From assembly GCA_964016885.1 (NCBI GenBank), contig OZ024744.1, forward strand, positions 20,886,098-20,950,097: 64,000 bases of DNA, read 5' to 3'. The DNA is from Eledone cirrhosa (taxonomy: Eukaryota; Mollusca; Cephalopoda; Octopoda; Eledonidae). Within the stretch, counting starts at the first letter, position 1. Every line of letters begins with the position of its first letter. Made by a program: the position numbers and the translations under genes. The notes under the pieces are model-generated. The model had not been told where the DNA came from. It saw only the letters and a program-made list of their open reading frames with translations, and did no database searches. Shown one piece after another: positions 53,701-64,000 of this stretch.

Positions 53701-56700
53701 GAACTGACTCGTTTTAACAACAGTTAAATCTTAATAACTGACTCGTTTTAACAACAGTTGAATGTTAAGATAAAACTCGTTTTAACACTAGTTGAATCTT
53801 AAGAACTGACTCGTTTTAACAACAGTTGAATCTTAAGATAAAACTCGTTTTAACAACTGTTGAATCTTAAGAACTGACTCGTTTTAACAACAGCTGAATC
53901 TTAAGATAAAACTCGTTTTAACAACAGTTGAATCTTAAGAACTGACTCGTTTTAACAACAGTTGAATCTTCAAATAAAACTCGTTTTAACAACAGTTGAA
54001 TCTTAAGAACTGACTCGTTTTAACAACAGTTGAATGTTAAGATAAAACTCGTTTTAACAATAGTGGAATCTTAAGAACTGACTCGTTTTAACAACAGTTG
54101 AATCTTAAGATAAAGCTCGTTTTAACAACAGTTGAATCTTAAGAACTGACTCGTTTTAACAACAGCTGAATCTTAAGATAAAACTCGTTTTAACAACAGT
54201 TCAAACTTAAGAAATGACTCGTTTTAACAAAAGTTGAATCTTATGAACTCACTCATTTTAACAACAGTTGAATCTTAAGATAAAATTCGTTTTAACAACA
54301 GTTGAATCTTAAGAACTGATTCGTTTTAACAACAGTTGAATCTTAAGATAAAACTCGTTTTAACAACACGTGAATGTTAAGAACGGACTCGTTTTAACAA
54401 CACCTGAATCGTAAGATAAAACTCGTTTTAACAACAGTTGAATCTTAAGAACTGATTCGTTTTAACAACAGTTCAAACTTAAGAACTGACTCGTTTTAAC
54501 AACAGTTGAATCTTATGAACTGACTCATTTTAACAACAGTTGAATCTTAAGATAACATTCGTTTTAACAACAGTTGAATCTTAAGAACTGACTCGTTTTA
54601 ACAACAGCTGAATCTTAAGATAAAACTCGTTTTAACAACAGTTGAATCTTAAGATAGAACTCGTTTTAACAACAGTTGAATCTTATGAGCTAACTCATTT
54701 TAACAACAGTTGAATCTTAAGTTAAGACTCGTTTTAACAACAGTTGAATCTTAAGAACTGACTCGTTTTAACAACAGCTGAATCTTAAGATAAAACTCGT
54801 TTTAACAACAGTTGAATCTTAAGAACTGACTCGTTTTAACAACAGCTGAATCTTAAGATAAAACTCGTTTTAACAACAGTTGAATCTTAAGTTAAGACTC
54901 GTTTTAACAACAGTTGAATCTTAAGAACTGACTCGTTTTAACGACAGCTGAATCTTAAGACAAAACCCGTTTTAACAACAGTTGAATCTTAAGAACTGTC
55001 TCGTTTTAACAACAGTTGAATCTTAAGATAAACCTCGTTTTAACAACAGTTTAATCTTAAGAACTGACTCGTTTTAACAACAGTTGAATCTTAAGACAAA
55101 ACTCGTTTTAACAACAGTTGAATCTTAAGAACTGACTTGTTCTAACAACAGTTAGCCTTAAGAACTGACTCGTTTTAAAACAGTTGAATCGTTAGAACTG
55201 ACTCGTTTTAACAACAGTTGAATCTTAAAATAAAACTCGTTTTAACAATAGTTGAATCTCAAGAACTGACTCGTTTTAGCAACAGTTGAATCTTAAGATA
55301 ACACTCGTTTTCATAACAGTTGAATCTCAAGAACTGTCTCGTTTTAACAACAGTTGACTTTTAAGATAAACCTCGTTTTGACAACAGTTGAATCTTAAGA
55401 ACTGACTCGTTTTAACAACAGTTAAATCTTAATAACTGACTCGTTTTAACAACAGTTGAATGTTAAGATAAAACTCGTTTTAACAATAGTTGAATCTTAA
55501 GAACTGACTCGTTTTAACAACAGTTGAATCTTAAGATAAAACTCGTTTTAACAACTGTTGAATCTTAAGAACTGACTTGTTTTAACAACAGCTGAATCTT
55601 AAGATAAAACTCGTTTTAACAACAGTTGAATCTTAAGAACTGACTCGTTTTAACAACAGTTGAATCTTCAAATAAAACTCGTTTTAACAACAGTTGAATC
55701 TTAAGAACTGACTCGTTTTAACAACAGTTGAATGTTAAGATAAAAACCGTTTTAACAATAGTGGAATCTTAAGAACTGACTCGTTTTAACAACAGTTGAA
55801 TCTTAAGATAAAACTCGTTTTAACAACAGTTGAATCTTAACAACTGACTCGTTTTAACAACAGCTGAATCTTAAGATAAAACTCGTTTTAACAACAGTTC
55901 AAACTTAAGAAATGACTCGTTTTAACAAAAGTTGAATCTTATGAAATCACTCATTGTAACAACAGTTGAATCTTAAGATAACATTCGTTTTAACAACAGT
56001 TGAATCTTAAGAACTGATTCGTTTTAACAACAGTTGAATCTTAAGATAAAACTCGTTTTAACAACACGTGAATCTTAAGAACGGACTCGTTTTAACAACA
56101 CCTGAATCTTAAGATAAAACTCGTTTTAACAACAGTTGAATCTTAAGAACTGATTCGTTTTAACAACAGTTCAAACTTAAGAACTGACTCGTTTTAACAA
56201 CAGTTGAATCTTATGAACTGACTCATTTTAACAACAGTTGAATCTTAAGATAACATTCGTTTTAACAACAGTTGAATCTTAAGAACTGACTCGTTTTAAC
56301 AACAGCTGAATCTTAAGATAAAACTCGTTTTAACAACAGTTGAATCTTAAGATAAAACTCGTTTTAACAACAGTTGAATCTTAAGAACTGACTCGTTTTA
56401 ACGACAGCTGAATCTTAAGATAAAACTCGTTTTAACAACAGTTCAAACTTAAGAAATGACTCGTTTTAACAACAGTTGAATCTTATGAACTGACTCATTT
56501 TAACAACAGTTGAATCTTAAGAACTGATTCGTTTTAGCAACAGCTGAATCTTAAGATAAAACTCGTTTTAACAACAGTTGAATCTTAAGAACTGACTCGT
56601 TTTAACAACAGCTGAATCTTAAGATAAAACTCGTTTTAACAACAGTTGAATCTTAAGAACTGACTCGTTTTAACAACAGCTTCATCTTAAGATAAAACTC

Positions 56701-59416
56701 GTTTTAACAACAGTTGAATCTTAAGATAAAACTCGTTTTAACAACAGTTGAATCTTAAGAACTGACTCTTTTTAACAACAGTTGAATCTTAAGATAAAAC
56801 TCGTTTTAACAACAGTTGAATCTTATGAGCTAACTCATTTTAACAACAGTTGAATCTTAAGTTAAGACTCGTTTTAACAACAGTTGAATCTTAAGAACTG
56901 ACTCGTTTTAACAACAGCTGAATCTTAAGATAAAACTCGTTTTAACAACAGTTGAATCTTAAGAACTGACTCGTTTTAACAACAGTTGAATCTTAAGTTA
57001 AGACTCGTTTTAACAACAGTTGAATCTTAAGAACTGACTCGTTTTAACGACAGCTGAATCTTAAGACAAAACCCGTTTTAACAACAGTTGAATCTTAAGA
57101 ACTGTCTCGTTTTAACAACAGTTGAATCTTAAGATAAACCTCGTTTTAACAACAGTTTAATCTTAAGAACTGACTCGTTTTAACAACAGTTGAATCTTAA
57201 GACAAAACTCGTTTTAACAACAGTTGAATCTTAAGAACTGACTTGTTCTAACAACAGTTCAGCCTTAATAACTGACTCGTTTTAAAACAGTTGAATCGTT
57301 AGAACTGACTCGTTTTAACAACAGTTGAATCTTAAAATAAAACTCGTTTTAACAATAGTTGAATCTCAAGAACTGACTCGTTTTAGCAACAGTTGTATCT
57401 TAAGATAACACTCGTTTTCATAACAGTTGAATCTTAAGAAATGTCTCGTTTTAACAACAGTTGAATTTTAAGATAAACCTCGTTTTGACAACAGTTGAAT
57501 CTTAAGAACTGACTCGTTTTAACAACAGTTAAATCTTAATAACTGACTCGTTTTAACAACAGTTGAATGTTAAGATAAAACTCGTTTTAAGAATAGTTGA
57601 ATCTTAAGAACTGACTCGTTTTAACAACAGTTGAATCTTAAGATAAAACTCGTTTTAACAACTGTTGAATCTTAAGAACTGACTCGTTTTAACAACAGCT
57701 GAATCTTAAGATAAAACTCGTTTTAACAACAGTTGAATCTTAAGAACTGACTCGTTTTAACAACAGTTGAATGTTAAGATAAAACTCGTTTTAACAATAG
57801 TGGAATCTTAAGAACTGACTCGTTTTAACAACAGTTGAATCTTAAGATAAAACTCGTTTTAACAACAGTTGAATCTTAAGAACTGACTCGTTTTAACAAC
57901 AGCTGAATCTTAAGATAAAACTCGTTTTAACAACAGTTCAAACTTAAGAAATGACTCATTTTAAGAACAGTTGAATCTTAAGATAACATTCGTTTTAACA
58001 ACAGTTGAATCTTAAGAAATGATTCGTTTTAACAACAGTTGAATCTTAAGATAAAACTCGTTTTAACAACACTTGAATCTTAAGAACGGACTCGTTTTAA
58101 CAACACCTGAATGTTAAGATAAAACTCGTTTTAACAACAGTTGAATCTTAAGAACTGATTCGTTTTAACAACAGTTCAAACTTAAGAACTGACTCGTTTT
58201 AACAACAGTTGAATCTTATGAACTGACTCATTTTAATAACAGTTGAATCTTAAGATAACATTCGTTTTAACAACAGTTGAATCTTAAGAACTGACTCGTT
58301 TTAACAACAGTTGAATCTTAAAGATAAAACTCGTTTCGACAACAGTTGAATCTTAAGAACTGACTCGTTTTAACAACAGCTGAATCTTAAGATAAAACTC
58401 GTTTTAACAACAGTTGAATCTTAAGAACTGACTCGTTTTAACGACAGCTGAATCTTAAGATAAAACTCGTTTTAACAACAGTTCAAACTTAAGAAATGAC
58501 TCGTTTTAACAACAGTTGAATCTTATGAACTGACTCATTTTAACAACAGTTGAATCTTAAGAACTGATTCGTTTTAACAACAGCTGAATCTTAAGATAAA
58601 ACTCGTTTTAACAACAGTTGAATCTTAAGAACTGATTCGTTTTAACAACAGCTGAATCTTAAGATAAAACTCGTTTTAACAACAGTTGAATCTTAAGAAC
58701 TGACTCGTTTTAACAACAGCTGAATGTTAAGATAAAACTCGTTTTAACAACAGTTGAATCTTAAGATAAAACTCGTTTTAACAACAGTTCAAACTTAAGA
58801 AATGACTCGTTTTAACAAAAGTTGAATCTTATGAACTCACTCATTTTAACAACAGTTGAATCTTAAGATAACATTCGTTTTAACAACAGTTGAATCTTAA
58901 GAACTGATTCGTTTTAACAACAGTTGAATGTTAAGATAAAACTCGTTTTAACAATAGTGGAATCTTAAGAACTGACTCGTTTTAACAACAGTTGAATCTT
59001 AAGATAAAACTCGTTTTAACAACAGTTGAATCTTAAGAACTGACTCGTTTTAACAACAGCTGAATCTTAAGATAAAACTCGTTTTAACAACAGTTGAATC
59101 TTAAGAACTGACTCGTTTTAACGACAGCTGAATCTTAAGATAAAACTTGTTTTAACAACAGTTGAATCTTAAAGATAAAACTCGCTTTAACAACAGTTGA
59201 ATCTTAAGAACTGACTCGTTTTAACAACAGTTAAATCTTAAGACAAAACCCGTTTTAACAACAGTTGAATCTTAAGAACTGTCTCGTTTTAACAACAGTT
59301 GAATCCTAAGATAAACCTCGTTTTAACAACAGATTAATCTTAAGAACTGACTCGTTCTAACAACAGTTGAATCTTAAGACAAAACTCGTTTTAACAACAG
59401 TTGAATCTTAAGAACT

Positions 59417-62400
59417 GACTTGTTCTAACAACAGTTCAGCCTCAAGAACTGACTCGTTTTAAAACAGTTGAATCGTTAGATCTGACTCGTTTTAACAACA
59501 GTTGAATCTTAAAATAAAACTCGTTTTAACAATAGTTGAATCTCAAGAACTGACTCGTTTTAGAAACAGTTGAATCTTAATAACTGACTCGTTTTAACAA
59601 CAGTTGAATGTTAAGATAAAACTCGTTTAAGAATAGTTGAATCTTAAGAACTGACTCGTTTTAACAACAGTTGAATCTTAAGATAAAGCTCGTTTTAACA
59701 ACTGTTGAATCTTAAGAACTGACTCGTTTTAACAACAGTTGAATCTTCAAATAAAACTCGTTTTAACAACAGTTGAATCTTAAGAACTGACTCGTTTTAA
59801 CAACAGTTGAATGTTAAGATAAAACTCGTTTTAAAAATAGTTGAATCTTAAGAACTGACTCGTTTTAACAACAGTTGAATCTTAAGATAAAACTCGTTTT
59901 AACAACAGTTGAATCTTAAGAACTGACTCATTTTAACAACAGTTGAATATTATGAACTCACTCATTTTAACAACACTTGAATCTTAAGATAACATTCGTT
60001 TTAACAACAGTTGAATCTTAAGAACTGATTCGTTTTAACAACAGTTGAATCTTAAGATAAAACTCGTTTTAACAACAGTTGAATCTTAAGAACGGACTCG
60101 TTTTAACAACAGCTGAATTTTAAGATAAAACTCGTTTTAACAACAGTTGAATCTTAAGAACTGATTCGTTTTAACAACAGTTCAAACTTAAGAACTGACT
60201 CATTTTAACAACAGTTGAATCTTAAGATAACATTCGTTTTAACAACAGTTGAATCTTAAGAACTGACTCGTTTTAACAACAGTTGAATCTTAAGATAAAA
60301 CTCGTTTTAACAACAGTTGATTCTTAAGAACTGACTCGTTTTAACAACAGCTGAATCTTAAGATAAAACTCGTTTTAACAACAGTTGTATCTTATGAACT
60401 GACTCATTTTAACAACAGTTGAATCTTAAGAACTGATTCGTTTTAACAACAGTTGAATCTTAAGATAAAACTCGTTTTAACAACAGTTGAATCTTAAGAA
60501 CTGACTCGTTTTAACAACAGCTGAATCTTAAGATAAAACTCGTTTTAACAACAGTTGAATCTTAAGAACTGACTCGTTTTAACGACAGCTGAATCTTAAG
60601 ATAAAACTCGTTTTAACAACAGTTGGATCTTAAGAACTGACTCGTTTTAACAACAGTTGAATCTTACGATAAAACTCGTTTTAACAACAGTTGAATCTTA
60701 TGAACTAACTCATTTTAACAACAGTTGAATCTTAAGTTAAGACTCGTTTTAACAACAGTTGAATCTTAAGAACTGACTCGTTTTAACAACAGTTGAATCT
60801 TAAGACAAAACTCGTTTTAACAACAGTTGAATCTTAAGAACTGACTTGTTCTAACAACAGTTCAGCCTTAAGAACTGACTCGTTTTAAAACAGTTGAATC
60901 GTTAGAATCGACTCGTTTTAACAACAGTTGAATCTTAAAATAAAACTCGTTTTAACAATAGTTGAATCTCAAGAACTGACTCGTTTTAGCAACAGTTGAA
61001 TCTTAAGATAACACTCGTTTTCATAACAGTTGAATCTTAAGAACAGTCTCGTTTTAACAACAGTTGAATTTTAAGATAAACCTCGTTTTGACAACAGGTG
61101 AATCTTAAGAACTGACTCGTTTTAACAACAGTTAAATCTTAATAACTGACTCGTTTTAACAACAGTTGAATGTTAAGATAAAACTCGTTTTAACACTAGT
61201 TGAATCTTAAGAACTGACCCGTTTTAACAACAGTTGAATCTTAAGATAAAACTCGTTTTAACAACTGTTGAATCTTAAGAACTGACTCGTTTTAACAACA
61301 GCTGAATCTTAAGATAAAACTCGTTTTAACAACAGTTGAATCTTAAGAACTGACTCGTTTTAACAACAGTTGAATCTTCAAATAAAACTCGTTTTAACAA
61401 CAGTTGAATCTTAAGAACTGACTCGTTTTAACAACAGTTGAATCTTAAGATAAAACTCGTTTTAACAACAGTTGAATCTTAAGATAAAACTCGTTTTAAC
61501 AACAGTTGAATCTTATGAGCTAACTCATTTTAACAACAGTTGAATCTTAAGTTAAGACTCGTTTTAACAACAGTTGAATCTTAAGAACTGACTCGTTTTA
61601 ACAACAGCTGAATCTTAAGATAAAACTCGTTTTAACAACAGTTGAATCTTAAGAACTGACTCGTTTTAACAACAGCTGAATCTTAAGATAAAACTCGTTT
61701 TAACAACAGTTGAATCTTAAGTTAAGACTCGTTTTAACAACAGTTGAATCTTAAGAACTGACTCGTTTTAACGACAGCTGAATCTTAAGACAAAACCCGT
61801 TTTAACAACAGTTGAATCTTAAGAACTGTCTCGTTTTAACAACAGTTGAATCTTAAGATAAACCTCGTTTTAACAACAGTTTAATCTTAAGAACTGACTC
61901 GTTTTAACAACAGTTGAATCTTAAGACAAAACTCGTTTTAACAACAGTTGAATCTTAAGAACTGACTTGTTCTAACAACAGTTCAGCCTTAAGAACTGAC
62001 TCGTTTTAAAACAGTTGAATCGTTAGAACTGACTCGTTTTAACAACAGTTGAATCTTAAAATAAAACTCGTTTTAACAATAGTTGAATCTCAAGAACTGA
62101 CTCGTTTTAGCAACAGTTGAATCTTAAGATAACACTCGTTTTCATAACAGTTGAATCTCAAGAACTGTCTCGTTTTAACAACAGTTGACTTTTAAGATAA
62201 ACCTCGTTTTGACAACAGTTGAATCTTAAGAACTGACTCGTTTTAACAACAGTTAAATCTTAATAACTGACTCGTTTTAACAACAGTTGCATGTTAAGAT
62301 AAAACTCGTTTTAACAATAGTTGAATCTTAAGAACTGACTCGTTTTAACAACAGTTGAATCTTAAGATAAAACTCGTTTTAACAACTGTTGAATCTTAAG

Positions 62401-63084
62401 AACTGACTTGTTTTAACAACAGCTGAATCTTAAGATAAAACTCGTTTTAACAACAGTTGAATCTTAAGAACTGACTCGTTTTAACAACAGTTGAATCTTA
62501 AGAACTGACTCGTTTTAACAACAGTTGAATGTTAAGATAAAACCCGTTTTAACAATAGTGGAATCTTAAGAACTGACTCGTTTTAACAACAGTTGAATCT
62601 TAAGATAAAACTAGTTTTAACAACAGTTGAATCTTAACAACTGACTCGTTTTAACAACAGCTGAATCTTAAGATAAAACTCGTTTTAACAACAGTTCAAA
62701 CTTAAGAAATGACTCGTTTTAACAAAAGTTGAATCTTATGAACTCACTCATTGTAACAACAGTTGAATCTTAAGATAACATTCGTTTTAACAACAGTTGA
62801 ATCTTAAGAACTCATTCGTTTTAACAACAGTTGAATCTTAAGATAAAACTCGTTTTAACAACACGTGAATCTTAATAACGGACTCGTTTTAACAACACCT
62901 GAATCTTAAGATAAAACTCGTTTTAACAACAGTTGAATCTTAAGAACTGATTCGTTTTAACAACAGTTCAAACTTAAGAACTGACTCGTTTTAACAACAG
63001 TTGAATCTTATGAACTGACTCATTTTAACAACAGTTGAATCTTAAGATAACATTCGTTTTAACAACAGTTGAATCTTAAGAACT
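59417..63084. repeat. 3,668-bp tandem duplication, first copy
   Basis: The beginning of this block is repeated from 63,085 to the end of the window. CAGCCTCAAG is at 59,437 and 63,105, TTTTAGAAAC at 59,558 and 63,226, ATAAAGCTCG at about 59,684 and 63,352, and the TTGATTC marker at 60,319 and 63,987, all 3,668 bp apart. TTTTAGAAAC and ATAAAGCTCG are not in the parallel cassettes at 22.9 or 48.2 kb. They arose in this lineage before the duplication. Confidence 0.87.
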
Positions 63085-64000
63085 GACTTGTTCTAACAAC
63101 AGTTCAGCCTCAAGAACTGACTCGTTTTAAAACAGTTGAATCGTTAGATCTGACTCGTTTTAACAACAGTTGAATCTTAAAATAAAACTCGTTTTAACAA
63201 TAGTTGAATCTCAAGAACTGACTCGTTTTAGAAACAGTTGAATCTTAATAACTGACTCGTTTTAACAACAGTTGAATGTTAAGATAAAACTCGTTTAAGA
63301 ATAGTTGAATCTTAAGAACTGACTCGTTTTAACAACAGTTGAATCTTAAGATAAAGCTCGTTTTAACAACTGTTGAATCTTAAGAACTGACTCGTTTTAA
63401 CAACAGTTGAATCTTCAAATAAAACTCGTTTTAACAACAGTTGAATCTTAAGAACTGACTCGTTTTAACAACAGTTGAATGTTAAGATAAAACTCGTTTT
63501 AAAAATAGTTGAATCTTAAGAACTGACTCGTTTTAACAACAGTTGAATCTTAAGATAAAACTCGTTTTAACAACAGTTGAATCTTAAGAACTGACTCATT
63601 TTAACAACAGTTGAATATTATGAACTCACTCATTTTAACAACACTTGAATCTTAAGATAACATTCGTTTTAACAACAGTTGAATCTTAAGAACTGATTCG
63701 TTTTAACAACAGTTGAATCTTAAGATAAAACTCGTTTTAACAACAGTTGAATCTTAAGAACGGACTCGTTTTAACAACAGCTGAATTTTAAGATAAAACT
63801 CGTTTTAACAACAGTTGAATCTTAAGAACTGATTCGTTTTAACAACAGTTCAAACTTAAGAACTGACTCATTTTAACAACAGTTGAATCTTAAGATAACA
63901 TTCGTTTTAACAACAGTTGAATCTTAAGAACTGACTCGTTTTAACAACAGTTGAATCTTAAGATAAAACTCGTTTTAACAACAGTTGATTCTTAAGAACT
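63085..64000. repeat. 3,668-bp tandem duplication, second copy, cut by the window end
   Basis: Matches 59,417-60,332 with all derived variants, including loss of one monomer where CAGTTCAAAC is followed directly by AACTGACTCATTTT (60,180-60,210 and 63,848-63,878). The left junction is in an AACTGACTTG monomer that follows an ATAACATTCG unit, whereas in the first copy it follows ACAAAACTCG. The right end lies beyond the window. Confidence 0.87.

Larger units (their letters stand above)
53205..63084. repeat. Contracted, mosaic third super-unit C
   Basis: C begins exactly as B does. The rare ending GAATCATAAG lies near 27,930 and 53,287, and TTTTCATAAC at 28,254 and 53,610, offset 25,356. From about 53,690 it instead follows B from about 43,290 (offset 10,398; the AACACTAG marker is at 43,386 and 53,784). 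The stretch 55.3-56.2 kb is closest to 50.9-51.8 kb. The stretch 56.3-57.4 kb resembles 10.7-11.7 kb. From 59.1 kb it follows B again at offset 11,213 (CTCGCTTTAAC 47,970/59,183), then 11,043 (49,975/61,018) and 11,247 (50,892/62,139). All offset steps are close to whole monomers. It looks like B with a large internal deletion plus later local exchanges. Confidence 0.8.
1..64000. repeat. 34-bp satellite array filling the entire window
   Basis: Every line of the window is built from head-to-tail copies of a 34-bp unit, about 1,880 in all, in one orientation. The unit has a 28-bp core (CTCGTTTTAACAACAG followed by TTGAATCTTAAG) and a 6-bp linker that varies between types. Composition is about 30% GC with a single CpG (in CTCG) per consensus unit. 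Most units carry one CTTAAG site. I saw no inverted monomers, no transposon insertion and no unique sequence. Coding is excluded: 34 leaves remainder 1 on division by 3, and each unit has stops on both strands (for example TAA in TTTTAAC and in CTTAAG), so all frames close within about 102 bp. This is tandem satellite DNA as found in eukaryotic heterochromatin. The family name and host cannot be told from sequence alone. Confidence 0.98.

Noticed and set aside
1..64000. CRISPR array (28-bp repeat with short variable parts)
   Set aside because: The variable part is only 6 bp and comes from a handful of linker types. There are no unique spacers of 25-40 bp, no leader and no cas genes. About 1,880 units is far outside any such array.
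1..64000. Coding tandem-repeat protein or short ORFs
   Set aside because: The 34-bp period shifts frame every unit and each unit carries stops on both strands, so all six frames close within about 102 bp.
1..64000. Plasmid or phage iteron origin
   Set aside because: Iteron sets have a few to a few dozen copies next to a replication gene. Here there are about 1,880 copies and no gene.
1..64000. Telomeric or subtelomeric simple repeat
   Set aside because: The monomer is not G-rich and contains no TTAGGG, TTTAGGG or TTAGG run. A 34-bp AT-rich unit with long higher-order structure fits satellite DNA.
1..64000. CENP-B box
   Set aside because: No monomer variant I read matches the core of that motif (TTCG with a downstream CGGG). 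TTCG in AACTGATTCG units lacks the second half.
1..64000. Transposon or insertion sequence inside the array
   Set aside because: I saw no departure from the satellite pattern longer than a single altered monomer. Apparent irregularities are 33- or 35-bp units or changes of monomer order.
1..64000. T-run terminators or promoters in each monomer
   Set aside because: TTTT is part of the repeated core and is not preceded by a GC-rich hairpin. AT-rich boxes occur in every unit by composition, and nothing singles out a transcription signal.
1..64000. Naming the species or a known satellite family
   Set aside because: I do not recognise the monomer. Only a database search could place it, so no name is given.

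Overview
The whole 64 kb is one uninterrupted eukaryote-type satellite DNA array. The basic unit is a 34-bp, AT-rich monomer (about 30% GC, one CpG per unit), present in roughly 1,880 head-to-tail copies, all in the same orientation. I found no gene, RNA gene, transposon, CRISPR array or other non-satellite DNA. Long open frames are ruled out by structure: 34 is not a multiple of 3, so the stops carried by each monomer fall in all three frames within about 102 bp on both strands. The species cannot be named from this sequence. A centromeric, pericentromeric, sex-chromosome or B-chromosome heterochromatin block in an animal or plant is the natural reading, but that is inference.

The monomer has a 28-bp core (CTCGTTTTAACAACAG then TTGAATCTTAAG) and a 6-bp linker that sorts monomers into types: ATAAAA and AACTGA (often alternating as a 68-bp dimer), TTAAGA, AAATGA, AACGGA, ACAAAA, ATAACA and others. 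Diagnostic core variants such as TTTTCATAAC, CAGTTCAAAC, TTTTAAAACAG and CACGTG allow long-range alignment by eye.

Those markers show nested higher-order repeats. A super-unit of about 25 kb (A, about 2,730-27,848) is followed in tandem by a near-identical copy (B, about 27,849-53,204). The A-to-B offset is 25,118 bp, rises to 25,254 at position 17,700 and to 25,356 near 21,760, because A lacks blocks of exactly 4 and 3 monomers that B has. A third copy (C, from about 53,205) starts like B but jumps at about 53,690 over 14,958 bp of B-equivalent sequence. It then runs as a contracted, mosaic copy to about 63,085, where a 3,668-bp tandem duplication begins and runs off the window. Within the super-unit lie a 1,359-bp (40-monomer) repeat in 2.4 copies, sub-repeats about 6.4-8.5 kb apart, and anchor cassettes of strongly diverged monomers at which exchanges seem to occur. 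Positions 1-2,729 are the mosaic tail of a preceding unit.

The main result is evolutionary: a very recently amplified satellite with an unusually long higher-order period, and enough shared and private variants to order the expansion events. Offsets were computed from marker positions read in the sequence. Identity levels are visual estimates, not alignments.
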